NCBI GenBank assembly: GCA_002030045.1
Contig: LQBI01000031.1
Span: 134,618 to 198,617, forward strand
DNA length: 64,000 nt
Source of the DNA: Candidatus Aegiribacteria sp. MLS_C
GTDB taxonomy: Bacteria; Fermentibacterota; Fermentibacteria; Fermentibacterales; JCC-6
Direction: 5' to 3'
The position numbers and the translations under genes are program-made. Shown one piece after another: positions 1-8,708 of the stretch; the stretch's first letter is position 1; the number at the start of each line of letters is the position of its first letter. The notes below the pieces were generated by a model. It made no database searches, was not told the origin of the DNA, and worked only from the letters and a program-made list of their open reading frames with translations.

Positions 1-1
1 C

Positions 2-388
2 ACGGCACTGGTTTCGGCCTACAGCGGCGGCGAAGGAGGCCCGGTGACCTTCTCATGGCGGATGGAGGACTCGATTATCGAATCCCTCACACCGGGAAGG
101 CCGGTGGATGCTTACGCCCCCTACGAGACCCCCAGTCTCATCTACAGTCTGGAGGCCGTTCCCGGAAGGACCTATTCGATCTCCGTCGAGAGCGTCGATC
201 TCGACCCGGTGACGACCCTTTACCTGCCCGACGGCCAGAGCATGTACGACGACGACGGAGGGGAGGGGACCAACTCCCTCCTCACGTTCACTCCCGCACC
301 CGCTCAGGCGGGTACATGCTTCCTTGTGGTGGAGAAGTACTCGGAAGGCACCGGGACCTTCAGCATACTGCTGGAGCAGCAGAGGTAG
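2..388 (+). CDS. C-terminal part of a secreted PPC-domain protein (partial)
   Basis: The reading frame is open from the first bases of the window and ends at a TAG at 386-388, so the gene starts upstream. About 128 residues are visible. The last 80 or so look like a bacterial pre-peptidase C-terminal (PPC) beta-sandwich: alternating hydrophobic strands, a YSISVES strand, an acidic YDDDGGEG turn and a closing GTCFLVVEKYSEGTGTFSI strand pair. PPC domains sit at the C-terminus of secreted proteases and other exported proteins and are often removed during maturation. The upstream catalytic part, if there is one, cannot be seen. A GTG at 44 could be mistaken for a start, but the frame continues upstream of it without a stop. 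Confidence 0.7.
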   Translation, partial: TALVSAYSGGEGGPVTFSWRMEDSIIESLTPGRPVDAYAPYETPSLIYSLEAVPGRTYSISVESVDLDPVTTLYLPDGQSMYDDDGGEGTNSLLTFTPAPAQAGTCFLVVEKYSEGTGTFSILLEQQR

Positions 389-427
389 GTCTTCCGCCCG
401 TGACCCGGCGGGGCGGCAGCCTGGCTG

Positions 428-1666
428 CTACTCCCTTTCGGGAAGAAGCGAGCGCATGTTGACCGTGGAGGGTATCACCGGGTAGTCTATCACGACCCTG
501 TAGGTCCTGAAGAGATTCGGGTCCCAGTCCAGCCTTGCGAACACATCCTCCATCATCTCGGTGTACCATGGAAGATATGGTGAGTACATGGCCCGGACGC
601 CGAATCCCAGCTTCTGTATGGATGCCTCTATCGGAAGACAGCTGTTGGGATTGCGGAATTCCGCCGCCCTGGCCCAGTCGTAGCCGGTGAACTCCCCGAA
701 GACGAACAACTCCGGATCCATGGGGCCTATCAGGTCCCTGTGGACTATCTGGTCGAAGACCAGCCGTTCCACAGGCGTCCTGGACCTGACCAGCACCTCC
801 CGGTACCTGTCCTCCCTGGTCCTGTAGCTTGAGAACACGCTCCTGGCAACCTGTGCGGTAATGCAGGTCATTGCCTCGGTATTGCCTATGGGAGCTTCCT
901 CCAGTTCGTGGACCACCCGTCCCTCGCATTTCCTGGAGCTTACCACGTTGGGCAGGGGCGCGGAGCAGAAGCTGTAGTAGAAAGGGACGCCCATGTGGTT
1001 CTCCGTACCCTCCGGGCATGCCTCCAGGGGCTGCACCTGTACGAAGCTCTTCGGGACGTTCTCGTCGTCGGTGAAGTACGCCCACTCCAGGAGCCAGGGC
1101 ACGTTGGGCCTGTTCCTGCGGAAATCGACGAACCCCCTGATACTGGCGATGTCATGGTACAGGCCGTCATCCGAAGGACAGAAGACCCATGTGCAGAGCT
1201 GGGTGGCGGCCTGTACTCCCAGCAGGTGGCTGTAGGCGGTGAAAGCGGCCTTCTGCTGGGACAGGAACGCCTTCGACCTGCCCTTGTCGGAGCAGGCCAG
1301 GAGCATAAGGTCGAACTCCTTCCTGCTGTCCGCATGCTTTTCAACCATCTCGTCGAAGGCCTGGCACGCTTCCCTTGCCCGTTTCAGGAGCTTCTTCGAA
1401 GTGCCGAGCTTCTTGCACAGCTTCATGAAGTTGCGGCAGGCGGCCTTGCCCGGCACGAACTGGGCGGCAAGGAAGGGGTCATCCTCGCAGATCACGTTGT
1501 AGATCTTCCATCCCAGCTTCTTGTCTATGTTCAGCTTCTTGTAGACGTCCCGCGGGTTGTCAACGGATATGTCGAGCCCGTGGAGTATCTCTCCGAGGAT
1601 GTTCTTCATCATGACTACCGTGGAACTGATGTCCTCACCGAAACACATGCTGTCGTAGTTCTCCAT
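428..1666 (-). CDS. Conserved-looking protein of unknown function (412 aa)
   Basis: This is a soluble protein with no signal peptide or membrane segment. I do not recognise a family. The N-terminal third is lysine- and cysteine-rich and helical, with CKKLGTSKKLLKRAREACQAF near residues 80-100. The C-terminal half has mixed strands with many aromatic residues, for example PYLPWYTEMMEDVFARLDW. The ATG at 1666 was chosen because AGGAAAGGA lies 7-15 nt upstream; the open frame continues 35 codons further upstream through a Cys4 run that looks non-coding. It is divergent from the selenoprotein gene at 1903, with about 235 bp between them that should hold both promoters. Coding status is well supported by length and ribosome site, function is not. 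Confidence 0.7.
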   Translation of the reverse strand: MENYDSMCFGEDISSTVVMMKNILGEILHGLDISVDNPRDVYKKLNIDKKLGWKIYNVICEDDPFLAAQFVPGKAACRNFMKLCKKLGTSKKLLKRAREACQAFDEMVEKHADSRKEFDLMLLACSDKGRSKAFLSQQKAAFTAYSHLLGVQAATQLCTWVFCPSDDGLYHDIASIRGFVDFRRNRPNVPWLLEWAYFTDDENVPKSFVQVQPLEACPEGTENHMGVPFYYSFCSAPLPNVVSSRKCEGRVVHELEEAPIGNTEAMTCITAQVARSVFSSYRTREDRYREVLVRSRTPVERLVFDQIVHRDLIGPMDPELFVFGEFTGYDWARAAEFRNPNSCLPIEASIQKLGFGVRAMYSPYLPWYTEMMEDVFARLDWDPNLFRTYRVVIDYPVIPSTVNMRSLLPERE

Positions 1667-1902
1667 AATCCGTTTTCCTTTCCTGAACAGGCATTTACTA
1701 TGTTCGATCCGGTCAGGCGAAACAAGACTCCGGCAGCAGCAGCAATGGGGGACAATTGCAGTTCTTGACACGTTTCTGGAAACAGTCGATATTTACCTCC
1801 GTAGCCAGGACTGACAGGGAATTGCCGGTCCGGGAACCCGAAGGCGTTGCTGCTGTTCCTTTTCATAGTCATCCTGTATGTTATTGCTCGAAAGGAGAAG
1901 AC

Positions 1903-2901
1903 ATGAGATTCACTCTTGTATTACTTTCCATTCTGGCGGCTGTGGCCCTCTCGGCCGAGAGGACCGTACTCTGGGAGTACTTCACCCAGACCGGTTGACC
2001 CACCTGCTACAGCAGCTGGTCAGCTGTTAAGAGTGCCATCAACCCCTTCCTCACCTCCGGCGATGTAGCTCCACTCTACATCTTCTACAACGGTCCCGCC
2101 GCATGTGCCTTCAACTCGACCAGGTTCAGCTTCTACGGCGTCGGGGCGACACCCACGGTCAAGATCGACGGGCTCGCGTCCGGCTATGCGCCCTCGGGAT
2201 ACGCGACAGCCATCAACAACAGGCTGGCGGTCCCCTCCTACGTGGACATCGACGTTACAATGGTGGGCGATGCCTCCGGCGGCACCGCGTACATCAGTGT
2301 CACAGCCGAGGAGGAGCCCTCCCAGACCTATCCTATCAAGGTCTGGTGCGTGATCACCGAGGACCACGACATTGCCGCCGGAACAGGCTGGGGCGGGTAC
2401 ACGAACATGGAGATGATGTGGCTTCCCCGTGCATGGCCACTGGGGACCCAGGGCCAGGCGCTGAACTTCACGGGCCCGTACCCGCAGACCCTGAGCGTGG
2501 CCGGGGACTACACCCTCGACCCCTCACAGCACCAGTTCGACAACCTGAACGTGACCACCTTCGTCCAGTACACATCCGGCACAAGGGAGTGTCTCAACGC
2601 CGACCATATGGACATGCCCGACACGGCTACCGGAGTCTACGGCGACGAGGAGGGTTACTCACCAGTCACGCTCCTCACCGCAGGGCCCAACCCTTCCAAC
2701 GGGGCCGTCACCATCAGCTGCGGGCTTCCCGCAGGAGTGGCCGGGACGGTAAGGGTATTCGATATAACCGGCAGGATCGTGAATTCCTTCCCCGCCGGGG
2801 ATGCCGTCGAAACCCAGCTGGCGGAAAGCGGCGTCTACTTCGTGCACCTGAGCACTACCGGAGGGGAATCGGTCAGGAGACAGATCACCGTAATAAGGTA
2901 G
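1903..2901 (+). CDS. Secreted thioredoxin-like selenoprotein (UxxC) with C-terminal sorting-like domain
   Basis: Read through the in-frame TGA at 1996-1998 (codon 32), this is one 332-residue protein. It has an AAAGGAG ribosome site 5 nt before the ATG and a Sec signal peptide, MRFTLVLLSILAAVALS, followed by AERTVLWEYFTQTG-U-PTC. The segment matches the start of Omp28/thioredoxin-like exported proteins (VLxEEFTGxWCxxC), where the first redox cysteine falls exactly on the TGA, giving U-P-T-C. A SECIS-like hairpin follows. The middle is a beta-rich domain. The last 75 residues (NPSNG, VRVFDITGRIV, GVYFVHLS) form the FlgD/T9SS-like domain also seen at 41.6 and 49 kb. A role as a periplasmic or surface thiol oxidoreductase is inferred. 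The alternative is a nonsense mutation or sequencing error splitting the gene, but the UxxC position and hairpin argue against that. Confidence 0.8.
1996..2028 (+). promoter_or_regulatory. UGA selenocysteine codon with bacterial SECIS-like hairpin
   Basis: The TGA is at 1996-1998. Downstream, AGCAGCT (2011-2017) pairs with AGCTGTT (2022-2028): seven base pairs including one G-U, closing a GGTC tetraloop at 2018-2021. The loop lies 20 nt after the TGA. Escherichia coli fdhF carries GGUC in its SECIS apical loop at nearly the same distance, and SelB recognises a guanine-uracil pair there. Stem, loop and spacing therefore all fit the established bacterial rule. All codons downstream stay in frame with the secreted protein. 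Confidence 0.75.
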
Positions 2902-2923
2902 CAAGGCAGTTATCACTGTGGAG

Positions 2924-2957
2924 AAGGGGCGGCCGGTCCGGACGCCCCTTCGACTTT
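2924..2957 (+). terminator. Intrinsic terminator after the selenoprotein gene
   Basis: AAGGGGCG (2924-2931) and CGCCCCTT (2943-2950) form a perfect 8-bp GC-rich stem with an 11-nt loop. It is followed within 4 nt by CTTTT. It begins 22 nt after the selenoprotein stop codon and separates that gene from the convergent gene at 2971. Confidence 0.7.
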
Positions 2958-2970
2958 TCATTCCATTCGG

Positions 2971-3393
2971 TCAGTCGTAGGTGGAGAACGCATCCCGTTC
3001 GCCGGGACTCATGCCCCAGGCGGGCATCAGGGACAGTATCTCGAGGTCGGGGTCGTCACCGAGCCTGTAGAAGGCATCGCCGTCCAGGAATATCCTCCCG
3101 TTCTTTCCACCGGTCTCCGTCAGCACCATCGAGATCTCCCGCATACCCATGTCCACGGGGCTGCCGTCCAGTCTCACGGCCTCCCGCCTGTTCAGTACCA
3201 GTTCATCGGCAGTCGAATACCATTCGCCCGTGTAGACGATACCCTCGTTGATGGACCGGAGGAAGGCGTACTCCCCCGTCTCCCAGAAGAAGTAGCAGCT
3301 GCCGTAACCGTCGGAAACGTCGGGTTCCGAGTTCCAGAACCCCTCCAGCTCCGCAGGGGTCATTGCAAGTAGCGCGGCAAGGAACAGCATCAT
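2971..3393 (-). CDS. Small exported protein of unknown function
   Basis: 140 residues beginning with a short hydrophobic leader (MMLFLAALLAMTPAELEGFW), which looks like a signal peptide. The rest is beta-rich, with a pattern (ELEGFWNSE... YFFWETGEYAFL... TGEWYST... ELVLNRRE) resembling small lipocalin-like or 'copper resistance NlpE-like' barrels that start with a GxW motif. That resemblance is weak. GGGAGG lies 5 nt upstream of the first of two adjacent ATG codons. It is convergent with the selenoprotein gene and 14 nt downstream of nifU, so it may be the last gene of the nifS-nifU transcript. Confidence 0.6.
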   Translation of the reverse strand: MMLFLAALLAMTPAELEGFWNSEPDVSDGYGSCYFFWETGEYAFLRSINEGIVYTGEWYSTADELVLNRREAVRLDGSPVDMGMREISMVLTETGGKNGRIFLDGDAFYRLGDDPDLEILSLMPAWGMSPGERDAFSTYD

Positions 3394-3407
3394 GTTACCC
3401 TCCCAGG

Positions 3408-4013
3408 TCAGGTGTTGCAGAAATGCTTATCCAGGTAGTAGGCCAGAAGCCTCCTGGCCTCCTCCTCGCACTCTCCGCAGGAGGTGCCCACCTTGGTCTT
3501 CTCCTGCAGCTGGTAGTAGTTCCTGGCTCCCTCAAGGACCGCGTGCTCTATCTCGTCCTCGGTGATGTTGAGGCACTGGCAGACCACCCGTGAGCCGGTG
3601 TCGTGGACCCTGTCCTCCATACCGATGGAGCGGTAGTAGTTGTCTATAGCCCTGCGCAGGGCCTTGTCGCCGAGGACGGAGCAGTGTACCTTGTTCTCGG
3701 GGAGCCCGCCGAGCTGCTCTATGATGTCCCTGTTGGAGATTCTGTATGCGTCCTCGAGTTTCATGCCCTTCACCATCTCGGAGAGGACGGATGTGCTGGC
3801 TATGGCGCTGGCGCACCCGAAGGTCTTCCACCGGCAGTCCGTGATGGTCATCGATTCGGGGTCTATCTTCAGGTAGAAGGTCATCTCGTCGCCGCACTTG
3901 ATGTTGCCGGTGGTTCCCTTCGCGTCGTACTCGAAGCCCTCCTCGTCGTACATGATGTTCTTCGGGTCCATGAAGTGCTCCTTGACCCGGTCCGAGTACA
4001 GCCAGTCGCTCAT
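3408..4013 (-). CDS. nifU: NifU-type Fe-S scaffold with C-terminal Bfd-like [2Fe-2S] domain
   Basis: 201 residues. Residues 1-130 are an IscU-type scaffold with the three cluster cysteines visible at Cys40 (KCGD, with Asp42), Cys67 (FGCASA) and Cys111 (VHCSVL). Residues 143-190 are a bacterioferritin-associated-ferredoxin-like domain with Cys145, Cys147, Cys179 and Cys182 (CQC...CGEC), as in the central domain of nitrogen-fixation NifU. The C-terminal Nfu domain of classical NifU is missing. The protein would assemble [2Fe-2S] or [4Fe-4S] clusters from sulfur supplied by the cysteine desulfurase encoded just upstream, whose stop codon overlaps this start by 4 nt (ATGA). No nif genes lie nearby, so housekeeping Fe-S assembly is more likely than nitrogen fixation. 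Confidence 0.92.
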   Translation of the reverse strand: MSDWLYSDRVKEHFMDPKNIMYDEEGFEYDAKGTTGNIKCGDEMTFYLKIDPESMTITDCRWKTFGCASAIASTSVLSEMVKGMKLEDAYRISNRDIIEQLGGLPENKVHCSVLGDKALRRAIDNYYRSIGMEDRVHDTGSRVVCQCLNITEDEIEHAVLEGARNYYQLQEKTKVGTSCGECEEEARRLLAYYLDKHFCNT

Positions 4014-5194
4014 CTGCAGCTCCCGCCCCAGGCAGTGGACATCTTCCTCAGTCTCCGCACCACGCCCGGAAGGACCTCGAGCACCCTCTCGACGTCGTCC
4101 TCCGTTGTGGACCTCCCCATGCTGATGCGAAGGGATCCGTGACTGTACTCAACGGGAAGACCCATCTCGAGGAGCACATGGGAAGGGTCAAGGGACCCCG
4201 ACGCGCATGCGGAACCGGTGGAGACCTCTATGCCCTCCATGTCGAGATACAGCAGCATGGCCTCCCCCTCGACGCCGGCGAAGGAGACGTTCAGCGTCGA
4301 ATGTACGCAGTGTTCCGGGAAGCTGTTGAAGTGAATGTCGTCTATCCTTTCAATTATTCCTTCCCTGAGCCTGCGGTTGAGGGCCTCAAGCTTCCTTCCC
4401 TCGGCTTCCATCTCCAGTCCCCTCATTTCCGCAGCGATTCCGAATCCCGTTATTCCCAGGGTGTTCTCGGTGCCCGCCCGTCGTCCCATTTCCTGGTGGC
4501 CGCCTCGGATCAGGGGACAGAAGGGCGTGCCCCTCCTTACATAAAGAGCGCCCACCCCCTTGGGTCCGTATATCTTGTGGGCCGAGACCGTCAGGAAGTC
4601 CACTTCCAGTTCTCTAACGTCAACCGGTATCTTGCCCACGGCCTGTACGGCATCGGTGTGGAAGAGGGCTCCCGCCCTGTGGGCGAGGTCCAACGCCGTA
4701 CGAACATCCTGTATCGCACCTGTCTCGTTGTTCACCATCATGATGGAAACCAGCGACGTATCCCTGGCGAGGGCCTCCTCGAGGTCCTCCATCCTGAGCA
4801 GGCCACGTTCATCGACGCCTATCCTGGCCACGCTTGCGCCGCGGTTCTCAAGACATTTGGAGGTCTCGAGGATACACGGGTGCTCGATGGTGGAAGTGAC
4901 CAGCTGGCTCTCGACCGAAGGATGGATGCCGCACTGCGCCCCGGTGCAGCCGAGGATTGACAGGACGGTGTTGTTGGCCTCGGAGCCGCTGCCCACGAAC
5001 ATCATATCCCCGGGTTCCGCGTTTATCAGCGCCGCCACCCTGCCCCTTGCCTCCTCAAGCAGAGCCCTGGCCTCCCTGCCGTCGGCGTGGAGGCTGGATG
5101 GATTCCCGTAGAGGTCCATGGAGTCTATGATCGACTTCCTGACCTCGGGATGCAGTGGAGTCGTCGCGTTATGGTCCAGGTAGATCCTCTTCAT
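4010..5194 (-). CDS. nifS: Cysteine desulfurase NifS/IscS
   Basis: 394 residues, a PLP-dependent class V aminotransferase-fold enzyme that takes sulfur from L-cysteine and passes it to the NifU scaffold. Visible motifs are the N-terminal YLDHNATTPLHP, HPCILE with the conserved histidine region, NNETGAIQD, the PLP lysine in SAHKIYGPKG, and the mobile-loop catalytic cysteine in STGSACASGS. The ATG at 5194 was preferred because GGAGAG lies 5 nt upstream; an ATG 9 codons further upstream has no such site. It is the first gene of a nifS-nifU pair with a 4-nt overlap. No IscR-type regulator gene is seen upstream. Confidence 0.94.
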   Translation of the reverse strand: MKRIYLDHNATTPLHPEVRKSIIDSMDLYGNPSSLHADGREARALLEEARGRVAALINAEPGDMMFVGSGSEANNTVLSILGCTGAQCGIHPSVESQLVTSTIEHPCILETSKCLENRGASVARIGVDERGLLRMEDLEEALARDTSLVSIMMVNNETGAIQDVRTALDLAHRAGALFHTDAVQAVGKIPVDVRELEVDFLTVSAHKIYGPKGVGALYVRRGTPFCPLIRGGHQEMGRRAGTENTLGITGFGIAAEMRGLEMEAEGRKLEALNRRLREGIIERIDDIHFNSFPEHCVHSTLNVSFAGVEGEAMLLYLDMEGIEVSTGSACASGSLDPSHVLLEMGLPVEYSHGSLRISMGRSTTEDDVERVLEVLPGVVRRLRKMSTAWGGSCR

Positions 5195-5363
5195 CTTCTC
5201 TCCAGGTTCATGAAACCTCATATCCGTCGACGCCCCGTGATTATGTGCCTGCCCAACGTGAAATGCAACCGCTCATAGCCGGTTCCCCTCCATTGTCCCC
5301 GGAGCGGACCTTGGACATGTTTTCCTTCTTGGCGGTAAAAAAAAGGAAGGAACGGGGTCTCCC

Positions 5364-7253
5364 ATGAACAGGAACAACAGTCTCAGGGACAGGTTGAGCT
5401 ACGCTTTCGACACCATGATGTCCCGGGGGACGTCCGGTCTGATGATCTGGCTGGGTGTCCTCTCGGTGGTGCTGATAGTCGCCTTTTCGCTTGTGGTCAT
5501 CCTGACACGGACAGCCCCCGAGGGGGAGAACTTTCTCGAGATTACCTGGATGAGCCTCATGAGGACCCTGGATCCCGGTACCATGGGTGGAGACCAGGGA
5601 ACCCCCCTCTTCCTCATGGCGATGCTGTGCGTCACGCTGGGGGGCATCTTCATAATAAGCACCCTGATAGGCATAGTGACCACCAGCCTCGAGGCGAAGC
5701 TGGAATCGCTCCGCAAGGGCAGGTCCAGGGTGATGGAGAGCGGGCATACCGTGATCCTGGGATGGTCCGAGCAGGTCTTCACCATAGTTTCGGAACTGAC
5801 CATAGCCAACGAGAACCAGAAGAACCCGTGCGTGGCGATACTGGCAGAGATGGACAAGGTGGAGATGGAGGACGAGATAAGGAGCAAGGTCCCAGACACT
5901 CGAAACACCAGGGTGGTGTGCCGGACCGGCAGTCCCATGGAACCCGCCGATCTTGCCATAATGAGCCTCGGCACCTCGAAGTCCATAATAGTGCTCTCGC
6001 CGGAGGGGGACGATCCCGACCCCGAAGTGATCAAGGTCATGCTGGCAATAGTGAACGATCCGGAACTATCCTCCGTGGACCTCAACGTCGTGTCCCTGGT
6101 GAGGGACCCGGAGAATCTCCAGGTCGCAAGGATCGTTGGAAGGGACAGGGCGGAGATCGTCCTGGCCGGCGACCTGGTTGCCAGGATGGCGGCCCAGACC
6201 TGTCTTCAGTCGGGCCTCTCCGTGGTGTACCAGGAACTCCTGGACTACGGCGGTGATGAGATCTACTTCCACATGGAACCATCACTGGCCGGAAGCAGGT
6301 TCAGGGAGGTCCTCTTCATGTACGAGAACAGCACCATAATGGGAATCAAACCCGCAGATGGTCCCCCGGTGCTGAACCCGCCCATGGACACCGTCCTCGA
6401 GGAGGGCGACAGCCTCATCGCCATTTCCGAGGACGACGACACCGTGGTGCTTTCCGGAAGGGAGACCTTCGACGTATCCGAGGGTGCTATTCGAAGCGAC
6501 AGTCCCGTTGAGAACACCCCGACCAGGATCATAATGCTCGGCTGGAACTGGAGGGCTCCCATCATAATCAGGGAGCTGGACAGCTACCTGATGCCGGGAT
6601 CCTACTTGCGCGTAGTGGCCAGGGGGGAGATGTGTGACTTCGGCGGACAGGAACCGGGACTGGAAAACCTCGAGCTGGAGTTCACGCCGGCGGACACCAC
6701 CGATCGTAAGATCCTGGAAAGTCTGGATATAGCGGGCTTCAACCACATCATCCTGCTCTGCTACACCGATCACCTGGAGGCACAGGAGGCCGACTCGGCC
6801 ACACTGATGACGCTCCTCCACATCCGGGACATAACCGGGGGCTCGAAGGCCGGGTACACGATAGTAAGCGAAATGAAGGACATTCGGAACAGGAACCTGG
6901 CCGAGGTGACCGGAGCCGATGATTACATAGTCAGCGACCAGATGCTGAGCCTGCTTCTGACGCAGATATCAGAGAACCGGTATCTAAGCGGCGTGTTCTG
7001 GGACCTCTTCGACCCGGAGGGATCGGAGATCTATCTCAAGCCGGTGAGCAGGTTCGTCAGTCCAGGCGAGCCCGTGAACTTCTATACGGTTGTGGAGAGC
7101 GCGGCCCGCAGGGGAGAGGTGGCCCTGGGGTACCGTATCGCCGCTCTCAGGGATGATGCCGAGAGTTCCTACGGAGTGGTCGTCAATCCCGACAAGGGGA
7201 AGACGGTGGTCTTCGATGACAAGGACATGGTGATAGTTCTGGCGGAGGACTGA
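5364..7253 (+). CDS. CASTOR/POLLUX-type ion channel with RCK-like domains
   Basis: 629 residues. Two membrane helices (about residues 27-48 and 80-105) flank a pore segment with ITWMSLMRTLDPGTMGGD. A long cytoplasmic region follows with two Rossmann-like RCK units. The first begins SGHTVILGWSEQVFTIVSEL, the hallmark of the CASTOR/POLLUX/DMI1 family, and the second begins RIIMLGWNWRAPIIIRELD. Family members are ligand-gated (often Ca2+-gated) cation channels; bacterial ones are poorly characterised. A purine-rich AAGGAAGGAACGGGG lies just upstream of the ATG. The gene stands alone between two minus-strand groups. The selected ion cannot be told from sequence. Confidence 0.85.
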   Translation: MNRNNSLRDRLSYAFDTMMSRGTSGLMIWLGVLSVVLIVAFSLVVILTRTAPEGENFLEITWMSLMRTLDPGTMGGDQGTPLFLMAMLCVTLGGIFIISTLIGIVTTSLEAKLESLRKGRSRVMESGHTVILGWSEQVFTIVSELTIANENQKNPCVAILAEMDKVEMEDEIRSKVPDTRNTRVVCRTGSPMEPADLAIMSLGTSKSIIVLSPEGDDPDPEVIKVMLAIVNDPELSSVDLNVVSLVRDPENLQVARIVGRDRAEIVLAGDLVARMAAQTCLQSGLSVVYQELLDYGGDEIYFHMEPSLAGSRFREVLFMYENSTIMGIKPADGPPVLNPPMDTVLEEGDSLIAISEDDDTVVLSGRETFDVSEGAIRSDSPVENTPTRIIMLGWNWRAPIIIRELDSYLMPGSYLRVVARGEMCDFGGQEPGLENLELEFTPADTTDRKILESLDIAGFNHIILLCYTDHLEAQEADSATLMTLLHIRDITGGSKAGYTIVSEMKDIRNRNLAEVTGADDYIVSDQMLSLLLTQISENRYLSGVFWDLFDPEGSEIYLKPVSRFVSPGEPVNFYTVVESAARRGEVALGYRIAALRDDAESSYGVVVNPDKGKTVVFDDKDMVIVLAED

Positions 7254-7322
7254 CACCGTCCTGCATCGGAATCCGGGGGCCTCGCGTCCCCTCGGCGACG
7301 GCCGGACGGGGGACCTTCGGCT

Positions 7323-8105
7323 TCACTCTTCCCGGGCGGCACCTTCAAGGAGTTCCCGGCACCATTCCTCTGCCTCGTCCAGCAATGCCGGCAGAGCATC
7401 AGGGCTCGAAGGGTACAGCAGCCTCTCGAGCCTGGTGTTAACTCCATCTGGATAGTCCCTGTCGGCGTACCTTATTCCGAAATCGAACCTTTCCGGCCTG
7501 TATTTCAGGTTCAGGAGCCCCGCCAGCTTTCCCGATAAGAACCTCTGGTACTGCGCGACGGCGTCGATGGCGTTGCCTCTGGCGATCTGCTTGCGTGTCT
7601 CGACCAGGGTGAGAGGCAGTGTCGCACCTAGCATACCGAGGAAACCGGAACGCCTGCGACTCAGTTCCAGGGGGTCCGATCCCTCCCCGGTGACAATTCC
7701 GTCCCGGTCAAGCCATACCAGGGCCTTCCCGTGACGGTCGGGCTCCAGGAGCCTTTCGTTCGAGGACAGCTTCTCCACCAGCAGGTCTATGTAATACAGG
7801 GGGGGGCAGTCCTCGATGAAGTAGAAACACTGCCCGTGACCGTGCCAGCAGGGTTCCGGCATTCGGAAACGGCGGGTTATTCCGTACTCCGCCTCCAGAA
7901 AGGACTCGAACAGTCTGAAAGCTTCCTCGACCCTGTCGTCCTCGACCACCATCACCAGGTCAAGGTCCGAGTAGTCATCCAGGAAGCCTGTGGCAGCGGA
8001 ACCCCCTTCCCACATAGCCCGCACCCATGCAAATGTATCGAAGACGCCCAGTATTCCCTTCCTCATCCTTTCCCGGAAGGGAGCTGTGCCTCTGCAGCCG
8101 TTCAT
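7323..8105 (-). CDS. Nucleotidyltransferase-fold protein (aminoglycoside-adenylyltransferase-like)
   Basis: 260 residues. The N-terminal region carries the polymerase-beta-type nucleotidyltransferase signature GGSAATGFLDDYSDLDLVMV (about residues 34-53), with the GS and DxD metal-binding pattern. The C-terminal half is helical (RRRSGFLGMLGATLP, EEWCRELLEG). This layout fits small-molecule nucleotidyltransferases such as the aadE or LinB-like groups, but the substrate is unknown and resistance should not be assumed. The ATG at 8105 has no clear ribosome site. It lies 21 nt after the chalcone-isomerase-like gene and is probably cotranscribed with it. Confidence 0.7.
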   Translation of the reverse strand: MNGCRGTAPFRERMRKGILGVFDTFAWVRAMWEGGSAATGFLDDYSDLDLVMVVEDDRVEEAFRLFESFLEAEYGITRRFRMPEPCWHGHGQCFYFIEDCPPLYYIDLLVEKLSSNERLLEPDRHGKALVWLDRDGIVTGEGSDPLELSRRRSGFLGMLGATLPLTLVETRKQIARGNAIDAVAQYQRFLSGKLAGLLNLKYRPERFDFGIRYADRDYPDGVNTRLERLLYPSSPDALPALLDEAEEWCRELLEGAAREE

Positions 8106-8126
8106 TTCAGGGGGATACAGTGTCCG

Positions 8127-8696
8127 TCAGTCCCGACCCAGGAGACCATCCCTGAGACCTCCGTTCGGAGGATCGTCCCCCAGCCAGATGAGGAAGAACA
8201 CCTCCTGGAAATCGCTGCCTTCTATCGTTCCCATCACGGTACCCTTCACCGATACCTCCAGTCCTGTCCCGGGACGGTAAGTGAAGGTCATTCGGTCACC
8301 TTCGCTCATCGGGCTCATCCAGGAATTCAGGGTGATCACCCTGTCCTCGTACCGGGGGAGGTCATTCCCGGCGTTCTTGATGAACCCCTCGGCCCAGGCG
8401 GAGGTGATGTCGGACTCCCCCACGTCCCTGACGAAATGGAGGACCAGTCTTTTCGTCTCCTCGGAAGCGCATATCGCGGGACCGTTGCCGCCGGGGTTCT
8501 CCAGGTACAGAGCAGCCACGTAAACGTTGACCCTGAAGAGAGTGGCTTCCCTGGTCCCCAGTCCGTTGAGGGCAAGTTCGGTGCCGTCCACGGTGATGTT
8601 GTCCGGGTAGGACACCCCGTCGCGCTCCATGGCCCCAAGGCCGGAGGCCGTAACTGCAAGGACTGCTGCAAGGAGCGTGGAAGCTGCTGGTCTCAT
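8127..8696 (-). CDS. Exported chalcone-isomerase-like protein
   Basis: 189 residues starting with a signal peptide (MRPAASTLLAAVLAVTASGLGA). The core matches the bacterial chalcone-isomerase-like family: LNGLGTREATLFRVNVYVAALYLENP, then a paired KRLVLHFVRDVGESD strand and SDFQEVFFLIWLGDDPP near the end. Bacterial members are periplasmic and their ligand or reaction is unproven; fatty-acid binding is suggested for the fold. GGGAGG lies 3-4 nt before the ATG. It follows the hybrid kinase gene at 8709 by 12 nt and precedes the nucleotidyltransferase gene, so the three may form one transcript. Confidence 0.85.
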   Translation of the reverse strand: MRPAASTLLAAVLAVTASGLGAMERDGVSYPDNITVDGTELALNGLGTREATLFRVNVYVAALYLENPGGNGPAICASEETKRLVLHFVRDVGESDITSAWAEGFIKNAGNDLPRYEDRVITLNSWMSPMSEGDRMTFTYRPGTGLEVSVKGTVMGTIEGSDFQEVFFLIWLGDDPPNGGLRDGLLGRD

Positions 8697-8708
8697 GTTC
8701 CTCCCGAT

